Positions 61,954 to 64,000 of a stretch of 64,000 bases of DNA are shown here, piece after piece. The DNA is from Fusibacter_A sp965140735 (GTDB lineage: Bacteria > Bacillota > Clostridia > Peptostreptococcales > Acidaminobacteraceae): contig OZ223306.1 of the NCBI GenBank assembly GCA_965140735.1, positions 992,001-1,056,000 on the forward strand, written 5' to 3'. The translations under genes were made by a program, and so were the position numbers. Every line of letters begins with the position of its first letter. Positions within the stretch are counted from its first letter, which is position 1. The notes beneath the pieces were generated by a model that ran no database searches, was not told the origin of the DNA, and worked only from the letters and a program-made list of their open reading frames with translations.

Positions 61954-62532
61954 ATGTCCAATCATACAAAAGAACAGCTTTCAAACTGTCTAAAAAAAAT
62001 GATGTCTAAGACCTGTATGGATCATATAACCGTTAAAGATTTGGTCGCAGATTGTGGCATAAATCGACAAACCTTTTATTACCATTTTCAAGATATTTAT
62101 GATCTATTAGGGTATATTTTTAGATCAGAAGCGCTTGAATCTATTGTCGATTACAAGACTTATGATACTTGGCAACTAGGATTTCTAAAGATATTTCAAT
62201 ACGTTGAAAACAATCGAGCATTTTGTTTGAATACGGTTAACTCACTTGGTCGAGATCATCTGGAAATGTTTTTAAATCAGCAGGTGTTTGATTTGCTTTT
62301 AGGTGTGGTTAACGAGCTTGCTGGAGAACTACCCATTAAAGAAGAAGAAAAACACTTTATTGCGCGCTTTTATACCTATGGATTTGTAAACTTAATGCTA
62401 GAATGGCTCAAATCTGGCACAAAAGAAGAACCAAAAGCCATTATTGACAAATTGAGCAAACTTGTGGATGGTGATATTTCAAGAGCCATTGATAAATACC
62501 TTAATTCTAAGCCTAAAGCTTCCTTAACATAA
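61954..62532 (+). CDS. TetR-family regulator, DhaS-like
   Basis: 192 residues: N-terminal TetR helix-turn-helix (HITVKDLVADCGINRQTFYYHF, broken here as HITVKDLVADC plus GINRQTFYYHF) and a C-terminal domain of the TetR_C_8/DhaS type. DhaS members act with dihydroxyacetone kinase subunits, but no dha genes are next to it. Targets unknown. AAGGAG precedes the ATG. Confidence 0.85.
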   Translation: MSNHTKEQLSNCLKKMMSKTCMDHITVKDLVADCGINRQTFYYHFQDIYDLLGYIFRSEALESIVDYKTYDTWQLGFLKIFQYVENNRAFCLNTVNSLGRDHLEMFLNQQVFDLLLGVVNELAGELPIKEEEKHFIARFYTYGFVNLMLEWLKSGTKEEPKAIIDKLSKLVDGDISRAIDKYLNSKPKASLT

Positions 62533-62837
62533 CAAAGGCATAGATCCATGTATAAAGCCCCCCAAAGGCTCAGTATTATTATCAACTTACCGTCAAGCCA
62601 CTACTGGGGATTTTGCATTAAAAAAGCACATAATTTAATGTGCTATTATCGAATTGGATTCAATTTAGTGAAAATGACTACCCTAAAGAACTATAAATTT
62701 TATGTATGACTTTTTTATAATATTGTGGTCTTATCAAAGCTTCGCTACATTTAGTGTAACCCCTTGTTTTATTCTAATCTGTTCTATTAAGTCTGTTCAA
62801 TATTAGGGCGCTCATTTAAGAAGAAAACTTATAAGTA

Positions 62838-62872
62838 ACTATAAAATCCAGGCATAGCCTGGATTTTATAGT
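62838..62872 (-). terminator. Terminator of the YvyF-like gene
   Basis: Perfect 16-bp stem ACTATAAAATCCAGGC with a 3-nt loop, 15 nt after the stop at 62887; T richness beyond the stem is modest. The rest of the 62533-62886 gap holds a second minus-oriented hairpin (AGCACA/TGTGCT then T5, 62616-62643) and no gene that I can support. Confidence 0.7.
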
Positions 62873-62886
62873 CATAGTAGGTCAAA

Positions 62887-63312
62887 CTATTTTTTAATAT
62901 GCATCCTAATTTTACCATTATAATCTACATCCTGTGTATCAGATCTATCGACAGACTCTAATTCTTTTTTCAATCTACAACGATCACAATACTTTCCAAA
63001 ACCAATTTTAGTGCCACACATTTGGCAATGGTTCCCAATCTTTTCAGTATTCAGAGTCAATCGGCCTTCATCGACGTACTTTAAAATTTGTCTAGCTGTA
63101 ATTTCGATACCCATTTCAGCTAATATGTCAATAATACCTTGTGGAGAGATGTCAGGATTATCATAGACAACATCACGAGTAGCTTGAAATTTATCATGTT
63201 CTGGATCTCCAGTGCTCTTAAAATGTCGAGTGGACAAAGCACAAGCAGTACAGATTTTGCTATCCCCTTCATCACCAAAGAATCGACCACATTTTTCACA
63301 TTTTCTAAGCAT
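62887..63312 (-). CDS. YvyF-like (flagellar operon-associated) zinc protein
   Basis: 141 residues. An N-terminal Cys4 ribbon (CEKCGRFF...CTAC, residues 5-24), a central helical segment with DNPDISPQGIIDILAEMGIEITARQILKYVDEGRL resembling a helix-turn-helix, and a second Cys4 ribbon (CQMCGTKIGFGKYCDRC). This matches the YvyF family usually found beside flgM/flgK; no flagellar genes are visible here. AGGGAGG precedes the ATG. Confidence 0.75.
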   Translation of the reverse strand: MLRKCEKCGRFFGDEGDSKICTACALSTRHFKSTGDPEHDKFQATRDVVYDNPDISPQGIIDILAEMGIEITARQILKYVDEGRLTLNTEKIGNHCQMCGTKIGFGKYCDRCRLKKELESVDRSDTQDVDYNGKIRMHIKK

Positions 63313-63537
63313 TTTAGCCTCCCTTGATACTTCATTTTGAATTTGATGTTTTTTGAGTTTTTAATAAATATTTACTCTAGGTATTCACGGGATAATGTTT
63401 TAATAATAACATTATATCATATTTCTTTTTAATTTTCTTAAATCGCTTAAATTTCAATCTTATTCGTCTCCATTTCACCTATTTTCTAGAAAAATCTTAG
63501 CTAAAATGTTAAAATTATAAAAAAAGCGAGGTGTGTC

Positions 63538-64000
63538 ATGCAATCAAAACAAGCAGTATACGATGCCTTAAATGCACTTAATATTCAATATAAAATTTAC
63601 GAACATCCGCCGGTATATACAGTCGATGATGTTGATAAGCTTTCTCTTGAATTTGAAGGTAAAGGCTGTAAAAATTTATTTTTAAAAGACAATAAAGGCA
63701 AAAAACACTTTTTAGTTGTGGTTGAAGATCACAAACGTGTTGATCTAAGTCTACTTTCTAAAAGTCATGATCTGGGACGCATTGGATTTGCCTCAGAAAA
63801 TAGACTTATGAAATATTTAGGCTTATTACCCGGTTCGGTATCTCCCTTCGGCATTATCAACGATATAGATGCCGAGGTCATCGTCATTGTAGATAAGGAT
63901 TTACTATCAGAAAATTTACTCACTTTTCATCCTAATATCAATACAGCAACAGTTGAACTGAAAACCAGTGATTTTGTTAAATTCCTTGAAAGTCGAGAGA
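63538..64000 (+). CDS. Prolyl-tRNA editing protein (ProX/PrdX family), cut by window edge
   Basis: The first 154 residues of a YbaK/ProX-fold trans-editing enzyme that deacylates mischarged Ala- (or Cys-) tRNA-Pro. Seen: YKIYEHPPVYTVDDVDKL, the KNLFLKDNKGKKHFLVVV core with the catalytic lysine region, and GSVSPFGIINDIDAEVIVIVD. Family members are about 160-170 residues, so only the last few are missing. GAGGTGTGTC precedes the ATG. Confidence 0.92.
   Translation, partial: MQSKQAVYDALNALNIQYKIYEHPPVYTVDDVDKLSLEFEGKGCKNLFLKDNKGKKHFLVVVEDHKRVDLSLLSKSHDLGRIGFASENRLMKYLGLLPGSVSPFGIINDIDAEVIVIVDKDLLSENLLTFHPNINTATVELKTSDFVKFLESRE

Noticed and set aside
1..64000. CRISPR array, prophage or integrative element
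   Set aside because: No regularly spaced repeats, phage structural genes, integrases or transposases were found on either strand.

Overview
The window is AT-rich DNA from a low-GC Gram-positive, most likely an anaerobic member of the Clostridia. The evidence is the gene content: a giant 2-hydroxyacyl-CoA dehydratase activase, an oxaloacetate decarboxylase/pyruvate carboxylase-type subunit without a biotin domain, a guanine riboswitch, a Gram-positive Tad pilus set, strong AGGAGG ribosome binding sites and TTGACA/TATAAT promoters. A family close to Fusibacter is a guess from gene flavour only. Most genes lie on the minus strand. There is no rRNA, CRISPR array, insertion sequence or prophage.

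Layout. 1-6100: truncated malic enzyme, a PLP lyase, a CBS-domain pyrophosphatase, an HD-GYP phosphodiesterase and purine nucleoside phosphorylase. 6190-14440: the 1412-residue activase with a structured 5' leader, a response regulator with a degenerate GGDEF-like end, an AI-2E-type permease, deoC and hpt. 14550-19140: a compact Tad/Flp pilus operon ending in an FHA protein. 19240-31000: oadA and a divergent Lrp regulator, an acyltransferase/DUF6320 pair, hydrolases, a chemoreceptor, a YibE/F protein and alkaline phosphatase. 31130-34760: a two-gene AAA ATPase/HNH nuclease module that looks like a Septu-type anti-phage system with a long extra N-terminal region. 34960-41340: a purine salvage and uptake operon (xpt, lipoprotein, ABC ATPase, two permeases, GNAT) under a guanine riboswitch. 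41340-47120: tag, GNAT, a DUF pair, a CD3324-like protein and a flavodoxin/PadR operon with a visible operator. 47385-50280: uppP and glpK, with glpK flanked by decayed remnants of glpF and of a DUF1667 gene. 50300-55810: a membrane protein, an ABC-F antibiotic-resistance-type ATPase behind a leader-peptide attenuator, a YcaQ-type glycosylase, an XRE regulator and a GNAT. 55968-61750: two initiator tRNAs, a ppx-ppk-ppx polyphosphate operon and a 53-residue zinc-ribbon protein. 61950-64000: a TetR regulator, a YvyF-like zinc protein and a truncated prolyl-tRNA editing protein.

Themes. Several genes belong to purine and nucleoside salvage (deoD, deoC, hpt, xpt and the riboswitch-controlled ABC importer). 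Phosphate handling is also well represented (CBS-pyrophosphatase, alkaline phosphatase, ppk and two ppx). The most promising items for new biology are the ATPase/HNH module with its 400-residue N-terminal region, the structured leader of the activase gene, the attenuator in front of the ABC-F gene, and an unassigned short RNA or attenuator near 42.6 kb.
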